Positions 9,401-18,234 of a stretch of DNA of 64,000 nt are shown one piece after another. Position 1 is the stretch's first letter, and each line of letters opens with the position of its first letter. The stretch is from Asticcacaulis excentricus CB 48 (GTDB lineage Bacteria; Pseudomonadota; Alphaproteobacteria; Caulobacterales; Caulobacteraceae): assembly GCF_000175215.2 (NCBI RefSeq), contig NC_014816.1, positions 2,353,001-2,417,000 of the forward strand, read 5' to 3'. The position numbers were made by a program, and so were the translations under genes. The notes beneath the pieces were generated by a model, which had not been told where the DNA came from, did no database searches, and was given only the letters and a program-made list of their open reading frames with translations.

Positions 9401-9739
9401 GAGTCAAAAGACAACAGACCGCAATCGGCACCCCGACGAAGCCCACTTATCAAAAACTTATGTTTTTAGGTCGCTTACCTGATCGCTCGTTTATGCGGCA
9501 CCGCACCATAACAATGGTACCTCAAACTACGCCGGGGCCATCAACGCCACGCACACCGGCTTGAGGGGGTCAATAGCCCCGGCGCCCACCCCGTCGGGGC
9601 TAACCTTTCAGATGACGCGGGATTCGGTCTCTTCGCGCACCGGACTAACCAACGCTCTGAGGCTCTTCGCGCCACCTCCAACCCCTACAAATCTATCTGC
9701 CGGCAAAAAACGGCCGACGGGTGTACCGAGAGCACTAAT
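9401..9739. other. Convergent intergenic region with a weak hairpin
   Basis: Space between converging genes. No gene is supported; a short frame at 9561-9866 runs antisense into the ligase gene. At 9575-9601 there is a 7-bp GC stem (AGCCCCG with CGGGGCT, 13-base loop) without a clean T-run, a possible weak terminator. Confidence 0.4.
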
Positions 9740-11455
9740 TCACAATTGCGCGCGGAACTTCAGGGCAAGGTACGCCGCCTCAAGTTCGGAAAGGGTGAGC
9801 GTCTGCCAGTTCGGCGGCACTTCGCCCTCAAAGAGATTTTCGAGCTCAATAGCGATCCCCACATAGGCAAGAGAGTCAACGCCAAGGTCACCGAAAGTCG
9901 AGGACGGTGTGAACGGATGGTGTGGTAGCTTTGAGCGGAACAGGTCACCTACATTTTCATAGCTGACAGCTGATAATCCCAAGAGCTCTTCAACCGTACG
10001 CACAAGCCGTTCAAGAAAACCGCTGCGAGACGGATTTGAGGGCTGGCGCCCAAGCCTCAGGACCGTCCCGTAGTCGACCTTGCCATTAGGAAGGGTAGGC
10101 ACAGTCTCAAAATGACGGGCACAGAAGAGCGTGGCGGGCAATGAAAAGCGCTTAGCCACCGCCTCAAGATCCACTCCCTCCCTCTCCTCTTCGCCTACTG
10201 CATGAAAGGCGATGACCACAAGTTCATCATCGCCCGCGACGGCTAAGACATCGGGGTACTGGGACTTCAGCCAGCTCTGGACCTCATCGAGATTGAGCCG
10301 GCTCCCGAACGGTTTCACAAACCGCGAAGATCGACCGACAATGGAAATGAGCCCATGTTCATCCTTCACGGCGACATCCCCCGTCAGGAGACGCCTCGGC
10401 GTTTCATCTGTCGCAAGTTCAAATGGCGTTTGCGCATACCCCATCATGATATTGGGGCCTTCATAGACAAGCTCGCCCGGATGACCCGCTTCGTCGATGT
10501 CGCGGCCGTTGGCGTCAATGAGGCTAAAACGGCCGCCGGGAACGGCGATGCCTATGGAGCCTGGGTTGGCTTCGGCAAGCTCCGGCGGCAGGTAGCTCAT
10601 CCGAGGGGCGGCTTCTGTCTGTCCGTACATCACATAGAATGCCCGACCTGACCGAGCAAACAGACCCGCGAATTCCTTTACAAGCGAGGCTTCAAGTCGG
10701 CCGCCGGCCTGGGTGGCATATCTGAGCGACGGATACTGAGCCGGATCAAAACCCATACGTTTAAGGGTCTCAAAGGTGTAGGGCACACCGGCAAAGCTTG
10801 TCGCCTCAGTGGCCTTAAACTGCGCCCAGAACGTCTCTTCGTTCGCTGAAGCGTCACTGAGGACAAGTGCTGCGCCCACAGCGAGGTGTGAGTGAATAAT
10901 CGACAGGCCGTAAGAATAGAACGGCCGAAGGTGTTGGAAGGCACGTTCAGTCTGATCGAGGTTCAGGTATTGCGCAATGGCGCGTGCATTGGCCTCAAGG
11001 CTTGAGCTTGAGTGCTTCACAAACTTTGGGGAACCCGTCGATCCCGAGGTAGACAGGAGAAGCAACAGGTCAGGGTGAAGCTCTAGTTGTCGGTCATGGG
11101 TAAGCGCACGTGTCTGGTTTGGGCCAAGAAGGAGGTTTGGCTCGTAAAGGCTAATCAGGTCGCGTGTTTTAGGATCGCTCAGACACTCTACAAGATGCAC
11201 GACGCATCCTGACTGCAGACAGGCCAGATAGTCGACGAAGAAGGCCAACTCATTGGAGGCTTCGAGGAAAACAAGTGGCCTCAGCCCTTTGAGGCTTGTT
11301 TGAAGATCCGTTGATCTTTGCTCAACGGCGCGTGCGAGTTCGGCATAGTCGGTCACCGTGCCGCCGCGCGCCTCAACCAGCGCCGGTGCGTGCCCAAACC
11401 TGGACAGATCTTCGAAAAAGAGCGGCAGACGCTTCTGTGCAGGGGCTGTAATCAC
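9740..11455 (-). CDS. AMP-dependent acyl/amino-acid ligase fused to a carrier domain
   Basis: 571 residues. Residues ~1-460 are an ANL-family adenylating enzyme: the A3 phosphate loop STSGSTGSPKFVKHS near 140, A5 YGQTEAAPRMSYLP near 275, A7/A8 LTGDVAVKDEHGLISIVGRSSRFVKPFGSR, and the A10 catalytic lysine in LPNGKVDYG. The last ~90 residues form an acyl-carrier domain with the phosphopantetheine serine in FGDLGVDSLAYVGI near 525. It should therefore activate an acyl or amino acid as the adenylate and load it on its own carrier arm. It follows an acyltransferase-3 gene by six bases on the same strand, which suggests the loaded group is passed to a membrane acceptor such as a polysaccharide. The substrate cannot be read from the sequence. 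Confidence 0.85.
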   Translation of the reverse strand: MITAPAQKRLPLFFEDLSRFGHAPALVEARGGTVTDYAELARAVEQRSTDLQTSLKGLRPLVFLEASNELAFFVDYLACLQSGCVVHLVECLSDPKTRDLISLYEPNLLLGPNQTRALTHDRQLELHPDLLLLLSTSGSTGSPKFVKHSSSSLEANARAIAQYLNLDQTERAFQHLRPFYSYGLSIIHSHLAVGAALVLSDASANEETFWAQFKATEATSFAGVPYTFETLKRMGFDPAQYPSLRYATQAGGRLEASLVKEFAGLFARSGRAFYVMYGQTEAAPRMSYLPPELAEANPGSIGIAVPGGRFSLIDANGRDIDEAGHPGELVYEGPNIMMGYAQTPFELATDETPRRLLTGDVAVKDEHGLISIVGRSSRFVKPFGSRLNLDEVQSWLKSQYPDVLAVAGDDELVVIAFHAVGEEEREGVDLEAVAKRFSLPATLFCARHFETVPTLPNGKVDYGTVLRLGRQPSNPSRSGFLERLVRTVEELLGLSAVSYENVGDLFRSKLPHHPFTPSSTFGDLGVDSLAYVGIAIELENLFEGEVPPNWQTLTLSELEAAYLALKFRAQL

Positions 11456-11461
11456 CAGGAT

Positions 11462-12490
11462 CTACCCTCCAATAATCAGTCGGCTGCGTTCGCGCAGGCA
11501 TAACTTTAAGACGAGGTAGGTAAGGATAGACAAGGCCAGCATAGAGACAAAGGCTGCGACAATGAGCGGAACTTCCAGGACAGGATAGAGGCTGCCATTT
11601 CCATCAACGAGTTTGGCAAACACTGAGCGGATGAGTGCGGCGAAGTAGCCATGTATGAAAAAGATGAAGAAGCTCAGTCGGGCAAACAGATCAAGCCAGA
11701 TGTCTTTACGCCGGAAAAACTGCTGGAAGACGCCGAATAGGAGGACAATGATGGGCAGATAAAACAGCATCGTCCCTGTCCGGTCTGGCGTTATCCCGCT
11801 CAGTTTAAGTCCAATGAAGGCGAGGCCATAAGCGATCAGATAGGCGCAAAAAATCGGCAGCAACGTAGAGCCCGAACGCTCAAGAGTGAATTTGTTAGCC
11901 GAAAGGAGCATGCCCAGAAGGTAGGCCGGAATAAAGAAGATGAACGCCTGGAAGGGCTGGTCGTTCAGGGGCGGCCGACCTACCCACACCGCAAGACCGC
12001 AAGCGAGGATAAAGGCCGGCAGAACGAGCTTTAAGCGGGAAAGCCCCGAAAAGAGGGGGGCGGCGAGATAGAATATCCCGATCATAGGGATGAACCAAAG
12101 GGGGCCTAGCCCCGCACCGGTAAAGACGAGCAGAACGCACTTCTCTAACACGCCCATCTGGGCGAAAGCCGCCATATCAATCCAGGGGTGGTCGCCTTTC
12201 AGACCGAGGACGTAGAGAAGGTTGGCCGGTAGGGAAAGTACGAGGTAGGGCACACCGACATAGATGGCCTTGCTCTTAAGGTAGGGAAGGTATCGAAAGC
12301 CCGGGAGTGCCGTCTGAAAAACGTAACCCGATATGGCCATAAAAAGGAGCGTCGCACCGCCGACGAAATAGTCGATAAACTCGCCGATCAGGCCAAGAGA
12401 TGGCAGTGTTGAAACCGCATGGGTGGCGACAATCAGAAGGATGGCGAGCCCACGAAGATTGTTTATGAACTGCAAAAAGGGCTCCTGCAA
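11462..12490 (-). CDS. Acyltransferase family 3 membrane protein
   Basis: 342 residues with about ten membrane segments. The N-terminal FINNLRGLAILLIVATHA is the acyltransferase-3 signature with the conserved Arg and His; LGPLWFIPMIGIFYLAAPLF and the FFIFFIHGYF segment with a second His follow. Members move acyl groups, often acetyl or succinyl, onto sugars at the inner membrane. The start is a TTG after AAGG; no in-frame ATG lies before the first conserved helix. It is the first gene of a two-gene operon with the adenylation-carrier enzyme and is probably the acceptor-side partner. Confidence 0.85.
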   Translation of the reverse strand: MQEPFLQFINNLRGLAILLIVATHAVSTLPSLGLIGEFIDYFVGGATLLFMAISGYVFQTALPGFRYLPYLKSKAIYVGVPYLVLSLPANLLYVLGLKGDHPWIDMAAFAQMGVLEKCVLLVFTGAGLGPLWFIPMIGIFYLAAPLFSGLSRLKLVLPAFILACGLAVWVGRPPLNDQPFQAFIFFIPAYLLGMLLSANKFTLERSGSTLLPIFCAYLIAYGLAFIGLKLSGITPDRTGTMLFYLPIIVLLFGVFQQFFRRKDIWLDLFARLSFFIFFIHGYFAALIRSVFAKLVDGNGSLYPVLEVPLIVAAFVSMLALSILTYLVLKLCLRERSRLIIGG

Positions 12491-12936
12491 CGCCTTGCGG
12501 GGGAAACGGTAAGAGAGCCTGGAGTCAGGGCATATCGTTTAAGTACACTTCAGCAATATGTGCGCCACAAGATTGAAGATTCAATGAAGTCAGACGTTTT
12601 CCACATTTGAATGTTTCAGATTACCCGCAGTTTGGGCGCTACCACATTCCGATAGGACAAGTCTGAACTCTTTTGAACACGAGAGGTTCAGCGATCAGGA
12701 TCAGGACCAAGGCGTTCCTGGTCTGCGCAGGCTAAGCGCTATTTACATCCTGGAGCAGGATTTGGGATTGTGCTCGCAGACACTTGGCGAGAGAACAAAT
12801 GCGAATGCCTCAATCGGCACGATAACCCCTGCGGACTAGAGCGCTGCGGAAATGCGTGCCGGAGTTTTCGGACAAAAAGGCGCGTCAGAACAGAAATTGA
12901 GCGCCACGACGCGCCTCAACTGAGCCAACGAAAGCT
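12491..12936. other. Intergenic region upstream of the acyltransferase operon
   Basis: No gene is supported. It contains the promoter side of the acyltransferase gene and the downstream side of the small membrane ORF at 12937. No strong hairpin or repeat was seen. Confidence 0.35.
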
Positions 12937-13137
12937 TTAGGAATGCCCGCTTAATCCAGAAAGCGTGTTATGGGCGAGCACCTGCTGCTGCGGACCCGGA
13001 GAATGCACGAGTTGTTTAAGCTCTATCACACCGCCAAGCATAAGGCACAAAACGAGCCAGCTCCCAATGGACAATGCCACTGTGATCAAAACCTTTGTTC
13101 GCATGGATAAGGATGTCCGGGCCAATTTCATGTGCAT
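12937..13137 (-). CDS. Small one-pass membrane protein (candidate A)
   Basis: About 66 residues from the ATG at 13137 (an upstream GTG at 13146 is also possible). A basic N terminus is followed by one membrane segment (VLITVALSIGSWLVLCLML) and a ~25-residue polar tail. It lies 84 bases downstream of a priming sugar transferase gene on the same strand, the same position held by a similar small gene at 52296 next to the other sugar transferase. No ribosome-binding site is obvious, so I rate it as plausible only. The family is not recognised. Confidence 0.4.
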   Translation of the reverse strand: MHMKLARTSLSMRTKVLITVALSIGSWLVLCLMLGGVIELKQLVHSPGPQQQVLAHNTLSGLSGHS

Positions 13138-13221
13138 AGTTAACACTCAAAATAGGGCAATTTTTAGGATGCCGCTTCAACTCGAGACGTTCATAGCCTG
13201 CACACGATCATGGCCCCCACA

Positions 13222-13890
13222 TCAGTAAGCGTTGTCGTCCCCTAAAACGACGCGAACCGTGCCCAGCATGATTTTTACGTCCTTAACGAACGACCAGTTT
13301 TCAATATATTCAATGTCAGACTGGACCCGGTTTTCGATATCACAGGCATCGCGGATTTCGCCCCGGAAGCCTCGCACCTGGGCAAGTCCGGTGAGCCCGG
13401 GCTTCGCAAGAAAGCGAAGCTCATAATTGTCGACCTGTTCGGAAAAAATCTTGTCGTGGCTGAGCGCGTGAGGCCTAGGGCCGACAAATGACATGTCGCC
13501 CTTAAGGATGTTAAAAAACTGCGGCAGTTCATCAAGACTGGTCCGGCGCAGAATGCCGCCTACTCGCGTTACACGCAGATCCGTCGCTTTGGCCTGGCTC
13601 ACTACGTCGCCATCCTCCATGACGCTCATGGAGCGAAACTTATAGATATGGAATTGACGGCCGTTCAGGCCACTGCGCCGCTGCTTAAAGATCACCGGTC
13701 CTTTGCTATCGAGCTTAACGGCGAAGGCAATAAGGACGAGGGCCGGGAGAAGAAAGAGAATCGCAAACCCCGCGACAGCAATGTCGAATAGCCGCTTAGT
13801 TGGGCTGACCGCGACACGGGAAGCTATTCTCGGTCTTTGTCGGGACATGGGTGCTGCCCTCTGTCCGCTCAGCGCTTCAACGGTTTGCAT
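13222..13890 (-). CDS. Priming sugar transferase (polyprenyl-phosphate glycosyl-1-phosphate transferase)
   Basis: 222 residues, the short ExoY-like form without the multi-helix WbaP-type N-terminal region. One membrane anchor (about residues 33-60) is followed by the catalytic domain: VKLDSKGPVIFKQRRSGLNGR, FHIYKFRSM, LRRTSLDELPQFFNILKGDMSFVGPRP, and KPGLTGLAQVRGFRGE. The DE pair in SLDELPQ is catalytic in the family. It should start the repeat unit by moving a sugar-1-phosphate to undecaprenyl phosphate at the cytoplasmic face. A second copy is at 51157, on the far side of the EPS locus. Confidence 0.93.
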   Translation of the reverse strand: MQTVEALSGQRAAPMSRQRPRIASRVAVSPTKRLFDIAVAGFAILFLLPALVLIAFAVKLDSKGPVIFKQRRSGLNGRQFHIYKFRSMSVMEDGDVVSQAKATDLRVTRVGGILRRTSLDELPQFFNILKGDMSFVGPRPHALSHDKIFSEQVDNYELRFLAKPGLTGLAQVRGFRGEIRDACDIENRVQSDIEYIENWSFVKDVKIMLGTVRVVLGDDNAY

Positions 13891-14428
13891 AATTCATCCC
13901 TATAATGGGGAACGAGCTGAAGAGAAATGAAAAGCCAATGCAGAGTCAAGCTACCGCATCGCAGCAATATCACAAGTAATAAATTGGTATGCAACTCATA
14001 CACCATACCTTACCGAGGCGATACCCCCATTCGGCCCGGGTAACAATGAAATTCGCCCGAGAGGTTAGTTTCTGACAGCACGTCCGGTCAACTCGGTGTG
14101 ACCACGAACAGCTCTCAGCGGTGAACAACCGACGATAGGGAGAACAGTTCAGCTTATTTTGAAATAAAAACAGTTGCTTGATAAACGTCTGCAGCACGAC
14201 GAGGCAATGACCCCTCACTTGCGCCCACAGATTCCGGGATCAGTTTTGGAGGTCAGAGATCTCAGAGAGGCACACCTGTAGCGTGAAGAATCACAGGGAA
14301 CCCGATACCGCCGACTGTCTCACTACGATCCACTCAATCGGATTTTGCACCGCATCAACACATTGTCTTGAATTGATACAGACGCGAAAGCGTGCGCGTT
14401 TCGTTAACTCATAAACTGTGGGGACAGT
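13891..14428. other. Divergent intergenic region
   Basis: No gene is supported; a minus-strand frame at 13970-14218 lacks any recognisable feature. The region separates a sugar transferase (minus) from a small membrane protein gene (plus) and should carry both promoters. No repeat or strong hairpin was found. Confidence 0.4.
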
Positions 14429-14617
14429 ATGGGCATGTCAGTTCAAGATCATGGCGCGAGCGAGCGCGGGAAATCACACTTTGTATTTGAAGGTCAGCGC
14501 GATGACCGTCCGCCTGCGGCAGATCGCCTTTTCGTCATAATCGGGCTCGCCTTATTCTCTTGGCTCGCCATAGGGGCTTTCCTATACGCGGTAGCCCCAC
14601 TTATCATCCATCAGTGA
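14429..14617 (+). CDS. Small C-terminal membrane-anchor protein (candidate B)
   Basis: 62 residues: a polar, charged first ~32 residues, then one membrane segment (LFVIIGLALFSWLAIGAFLYAVAP) that nearly reaches the C terminus. GGGGA lies five bases before the ATG. The layout, soluble N terminus and C-terminal anchor with a central W, repeats in the small genes at 15294 and 52296. No known family is recognised. Confidence 0.6.
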   Translation: MGMSVQDHGASERGKSHFVFEGQRDDRPPAADRLFVIIGLALFSWLAIGAFLYAVAPLIIHQ

Positions 14618-14626
14618 TGAATCGAC

Positions 14627-15052
14627 CTAAGCTGAGCGCCGAAGCTTAGCGGGGATTTTCGTGTCGCCCAGGCGGCGTTGCGGCTTGACGTCGCCACGCA
14701 TGAAACCACGCGCCGTCTCAATAAATGAGGGCGCTGTAGCGAAGGCGACCCCGACAAGATCCGCCAGCCAGTCCGACACGCTGGCACTTCTCCCCGTGAA
14801 CAGCTGGGCGACCTCGATGAGCGCCCCTACGGCGAGTACGCCAAGGGCGATGTCGAGGCGACGCACCTTCGGAAGTGCGACTTGCAGCATCAGAGTCAAT
14901 GCGAAAAACGCGATTGCGTGCGCTTCTTTGTCATTCAGACCGAAGGCTTCTTCTGCCCCCTGAAACGGCCCCAGCACCAGCACCCCTATAGAGAGGGAGA
15001 GCAGACCCAAACAGAGCCTGGAGAAAAATAAAGCCTTCTGCGCACGGGTCAT
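14627..15052 (-). CDS. VanZ-like membrane protein
   Basis: 141 residues with four membrane segments. The VanZ signature is present: NDKEAHAIAFFALTLML, then GALIEVAQLFTGRSASVSDWLADLVGV. VanZ-like proteins occur in many envelope and EPS loci; a transport or lipid-related role has been proposed but is not settled. AAGGAG precedes the ATG by seven bases. It converges on the small gene at 14429; a CTAAGCT/AGCTTAG stem at 14627-14649 overlaps its 3' end. Confidence 0.85.
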   Translation of the reverse strand: MTRAQKALFFSRLCLGLLSLSIGVLVLGPFQGAEEAFGLNDKEAHAIAFFALTLMLQVALPKVRRLDIALGVLAVGALIEVAQLFTGRSASVSDWLADLVGVAFATAPSFIETARGFMRGDVKPQRRLGDTKIPAKLRRSA

Positions 15053-15293
15053 TGCGATCTCCTTTTGAGATCAATTAGCAAATCAAGGCTAACGAAGGGT
15101 TCAATTTCATTGTTAACACAAAGTAAAAATACTTATATTAACCGAAATTATTAATTATGAACGCAATATTCACAATTATTTACAATAAACCGTACGTTAA
15201 CATCAAATTTTTATTTTTCATTATTCATATGGATACACGTTTGGTTAAGCACATTGCTCTATTATCAGGCCATATCTAGACGTGGAGAATCCC
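15053..15293. promoter_or_regulatory. AT-rich divergent promoter region
   Basis: Strongly AT-rich spacer between VanZ (minus) and a small membrane protein (plus), with several TTAA/GTTAAC words (near 15110, 15140 and 15195). TTAA pairs are the half-sites of the Caulobacterales regulator CtrA (TTAA-N7-TTAA), but the pair I found has a nine-base gap, so CtrA control is only a possibility. Confidence 0.35.
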
Positions 15294-15548
15294 GTGGCCA
15301 GCCTTAAAGCGAAAAAGACGACTGAATTCGAGGCCCAACCCGAGGCCATAGCTGTACATCTGCGCGCTGCCGACATGATGACGGATTCGCCTGTGATGTC
15401 CCCTGCCCTCAGACTGCAAGACCAGCTGCGCGCGGCATTAGGCGAGGACGAGCAACCGGTTGAGCGTTATCCTCTGGTCTGGAGCGCTGCGGGCGTCTTT
15501 GCCTTCTGCTCAGCCTTCTGGGCGCTGGTCGTCTATTTAGCTCTGTGA
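15294..15548 (+). CDS. Small C-terminal membrane-anchor protein (candidate C)
   Basis: 84 residues. The first ~60 are soluble and charged; the C terminus is one membrane segment (VWSAAGVFAFCSAFWALVVYLAL). I chose the GTG at 15294 because TGGAGA lies about six bases before it; the GTG at 15282 overlaps that site. The anchor resembles that of the gene at 52296 (shared F-C-x-x-F-W-A pattern). An intrinsic terminator follows at 15589. Confidence 0.6.
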   Translation: MASLKAKKTTEFEAQPEAIAVHLRAADMMTDSPVMSPALRLQDQLRAALGEDEQPVERYPLVWSAAGVFAFCSAFWALVVYLAL

Positions 15549-15588
15549 AGCTCATTTAAGCTCAGCACGATTTCCGCTTCGTAAACAT

Positions 15589-15624
15589 ATGAGCCTGCGC
15601 AGCTATGCTACGCAGGCTCATTTT
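15589..15624 (+). terminator. Intrinsic terminator
   Basis: Perfect 11-bp stem (ATGAGCCTGCG with CGCAGGCTCAT), 11-base loop, then TTTT. It follows the small membrane protein gene and supports that gene being transcribed as its own unit. Confidence 0.85.
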
Positions 15625-15806
15625 AGTTAACCCGAATATATCGGGCGAAGTCCGTTGAAGATCGAGCGCGCGACCTTCGATATCCCTGTTATTCAAGACA
15701 TTTTCAGTTCGCCGAAACGGAAATCCCGTACAGCGTTTTTATTTTTTTGGCACGCAAACTGCAAACGCTCCACAACATAGAAATTCGCATTTAGAGAGCG
15801 TACGAA

Positions 15807-17027
15807 ATGTTGGGTTCTTCGACCCCAAATCGCGCAAGATATACGCTTATCGATCTTTACCGAGGGCTCGCCATATTCGGGCTGTTGATGGTTCACATGG
15901 TCGAGCGCTTCGGTGTGTGGTCCACCCTACCCGATAGCGGGCAACTGGGTCAGTTGGTCCATCTGGCTTTCGCAGGCAAAGCCTACGCTACGCTCGCCCT
16001 TTGTTTTGGCATCAATTTTTCGCTTCTGGTTGCAAGCGCAAAACGCAAAGGCGTGTCGCCACTGGAAGATCAAATCTGGCGCTATAGTCTTCTCTTCGCT
16101 TTTGGTGTGGCGAATACCCTTCTGTTTGGAGGCGATGTCTTACAGGTCATTGCCGTTCTGGCAGGCATACTCATCCTTTTGAACCGGATAAAGGATGACA
16201 CAACATTACTCTGGGTCGGCCTGCTTTGTCTGGCCCAACCTCTCATCATCCTCGGTGGCATCATCGGCATCTTTGCGCCCGATTTTACGCGAGCGTATCT
16301 TATAAATGATGCCAGCGTGCTTCAGCCTCTGAAGCTCGCCACTCAGGAAGTTTACAGACACGGCTCATTTTGGGACGTTATCGCGACGAATCTGGGCACC
16401 GGCAATGTCCTTAAGTGGAGCTACCAGATAACGAGTGGCCGTGTGTTCAAATCACTCGGTCTGTTCATACTTGGTGTTTATCTCGGCCGCACCGGCTTCC
16501 TTCAGAGCCCTGTTCAGTATCTGAAGGATCGGAAGAAAGCGGTCATTTTCATGTTGGCTCTCCTGCCCATTACCACTGTGACCAAGTCCGTCTTCAGTGG
16601 AATGACGTCAGACGAGCTTCCGGCCTACGTTATAATGATCAAGCAGCTGTCATCCAGCTACTTCAGCCTCTTCGCGCTTGGCGCCGCGCTTGTGGTGATC
16701 ACCTGGGCGTATCAGCGCCTCCCCGGCAAATGGTTCCATCCACTGGAAAAGGCGGGGCAGATGACGCTAACGCTTTACATCATGCAGTCCGTCGTCTTCG
16801 TCCCGGTGTTTTATGGGTTTGGACTGGGTGGTTTCGCCTACCTAACGAACCTGCAGGTCGTGGTCATTGGGCTCGTTTTCTTCGTTGCCCAGCTCATCTT
16901 TGCGAACCTTTGGCTTAAACGGTTCGATTACGGACCGCTTGAGTGGCTTTGGCGCAAGGCCATTCAGCACAGGCGGAAGCTGGCAGACTTCAGAGGCGTC
17001 ACTCCGAGCGAGCGTTTGATAAAATAG
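15807..17027 (+). CDS. DUF418-family membrane protein
   Basis: 406 residues with about ten membrane segments. The N-terminal LIDLYRGLAIFGLLMVHM resembles acyltransferase-type starts, and the C-terminal GQMTLTLYIMQSVVF and KRFDYGPLEWLWRKA are typical of DUF418 (YeiB-like). These proteins are thought to modify envelope components, but the reaction is unproven. Converges on the phosphatase gene with only seven bases between stops. Confidence 0.85.
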   Translation: MLGSSTPNRARYTLIDLYRGLAIFGLLMVHMVERFGVWSTLPDSGQLGQLVHLAFAGKAYATLALCFGINFSLLVASAKRKGVSPLEDQIWRYSLLFAFGVANTLLFGGDVLQVIAVLAGILILLNRIKDDTTLLWVGLLCLAQPLIILGGIIGIFAPDFTRAYLINDASVLQPLKLATQEVYRHGSFWDVIATNLGTGNVLKWSYQITSGRVFKSLGLFILGVYLGRTGFLQSPVQYLKDRKKAVIFMLALLPITTVTKSVFSGMTSDELPAYVIMIKQLSSSYFSLFALGAALVVITWAYQRLPGKWFHPLEKAGQMTLTLYIMQSVVFVPVFYGFGLGGFAYLTNLQVVVIGLVFFVAQLIFANLWLKRFDYGPLEWLWRKAIQHRRKLADFRGVTPSERLIK

Positions 17028-17034
17028 CCTGAGG

Positions 17035-17808
17035 CTAGTCGCGCTTTGATTTTACAAAGGCGCGGCTGGTCTCTTTGAGCTTCACCGCGGTGAGAATCCC
17101 GGTTGCATAGGCCCCTGTATCGACGCCTATTCTCCAGCTCTGGTTCGACACCTGTTGACGGGCCGAGTGGCCATGCACCACGACCTTATCGCAGGCCTTC
17201 GGCGAGCGCAGGAACTCGTCACGGATCCAAAGGAAGGTCTCTGCCCCCTGCTGATCAACGGGAACGCCCGGCTTCACACCGCCATGGACAAACATGTAAT
17301 CGCCGGCCGTGTAGTGAAGCGCGGCCCGGCGCAACAGGGCCAGATGCGCGGAAGGCATAGCGTGGGACAGCTGCTTTCTAGCCTCAATCCAAAGCTCGGG
17401 CTCAGAACGAGGGGATGGAGGTGTCACCCCATAAGAGGCAAGTGTCGCATCTCCACCGAACGTCACCCAGTCTGAACCATAGTCGCTGTCCAACAGGAAG
17501 CGCTTAAGCATTTCTTCGTGGTTGCCCAGAAGAACTTGCGTATCACACCATCCGCAACCTTCAAGCTCCAGGATCGTATCCAACACCCCTGCAGAATCAT
17601 CGCCGCGATCGACATAATCCCCAAGCAAGACGATCCTGGGTTTTTCGTCTTCCAGCTCCGCATCAAGACGGATGATTTCAATCAAGCGCTTTAAGAGGTC
17701 ATTGCGTCCGTGAACATCGCCGATCGCATAGGTTAGCCGATCGATGCGAGACACAGCCGCTTTTGTCCGGGCGGGTTTACCGAAAACGCGCTTAACCGCA
17801 GACCACAT
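17035..17808 (-). CDS. PP1-like metallophosphoesterase (copy 1)
   Basis: About 257 residues. All metal-binding motifs of the PP1/PrpA/ApaH-like phosphoesterases are present: YAIGDVHGRNDL, LLGDYVDRGDDS, LLGNHEEM, FVHGGVKPG and VVHGHSAR, so it should be an active Mn/Fe phosphatase. The substrate may be a phosphoprotein; I cannot exclude a dinucleotide. I prefer the ATG at 17808, with AAGGAGG upstream, over a TTG at 17841. A paralogue lies at 52674. Both border the EPS genes and accompany a sugar transferase and small membrane proteins, which suggests a control role in EPS production. Confidence 0.88.
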   Translation of the reverse strand: MWSAVKRVFGKPARTKAAVSRIDRLTYAIGDVHGRNDLLKRLIEIIRLDAELEDEKPRIVLLGDYVDRGDDSAGVLDTILELEGCGWCDTQVLLGNHEEMLKRFLLDSDYGSDWVTFGGDATLASYGVTPPSPRSEPELWIEARKQLSHAMPSAHLALLRRAALHYTAGDYMFVHGGVKPGVPVDQQGAETFLWIRDEFLRSPKACDKVVVHGHSARQQVSNQSWRIGVDTGAYATGILTAVKLKETSRAFVKSKRD

Positions 17809-17841
17809 TGACGAGATTGCCCTCCTTCGGGCGACAAACAA

Positions 17842-18234
17842 ACAGAGATGCCAGGCGAACTCCCGCTCAACCGAGCATCGTTCCTTTATAAATCAGCAAT
17901 CCATTATGAATTTCATAATTTGAGGGTAATTTCCATATGTTTGTGCAACGCAACAAAACGTGAGGCGCGTTTACCACATATGGGTATAGCCGGACGAATT
18001 ATCTACAGGTATAGGGCCTATTCGGGGTGAGAGCTTTTCGCCAGACAGGTGAATCTACGCCCAACTTATAACGCAGCAGTTTAATGAATCACCGTTATGT
18101 GGCATTAGATTTGCTTGAGTCTCTGCTCCCATGCTGGCGTCACGCCATGTTGCGCCGCAAATGCAAACCATGTACCCTTAGCGTTATCCGAGAGACGACG
18201 TTAAACCGGAATTTCAATCTGAGAGAGCTAATTC
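17842..18234. promoter_or_regulatory. Promoter region of the EPS export operon
   Basis: Intergenic stretch upstream of the export genes and of the phosphatase on the other strand. No gene is supported. It is moderately AT-rich and should hold the promoter for the run of plus-strand genes starting at 18235. I could not fix -35/-10 boxes with confidence. Confidence 0.4.

Noticed and set aside
13970..14218. 82-residue minus-strand frame
   Set aside because: No ribosome-binding site, no recognisable feature, lies in a divergent promoter region.
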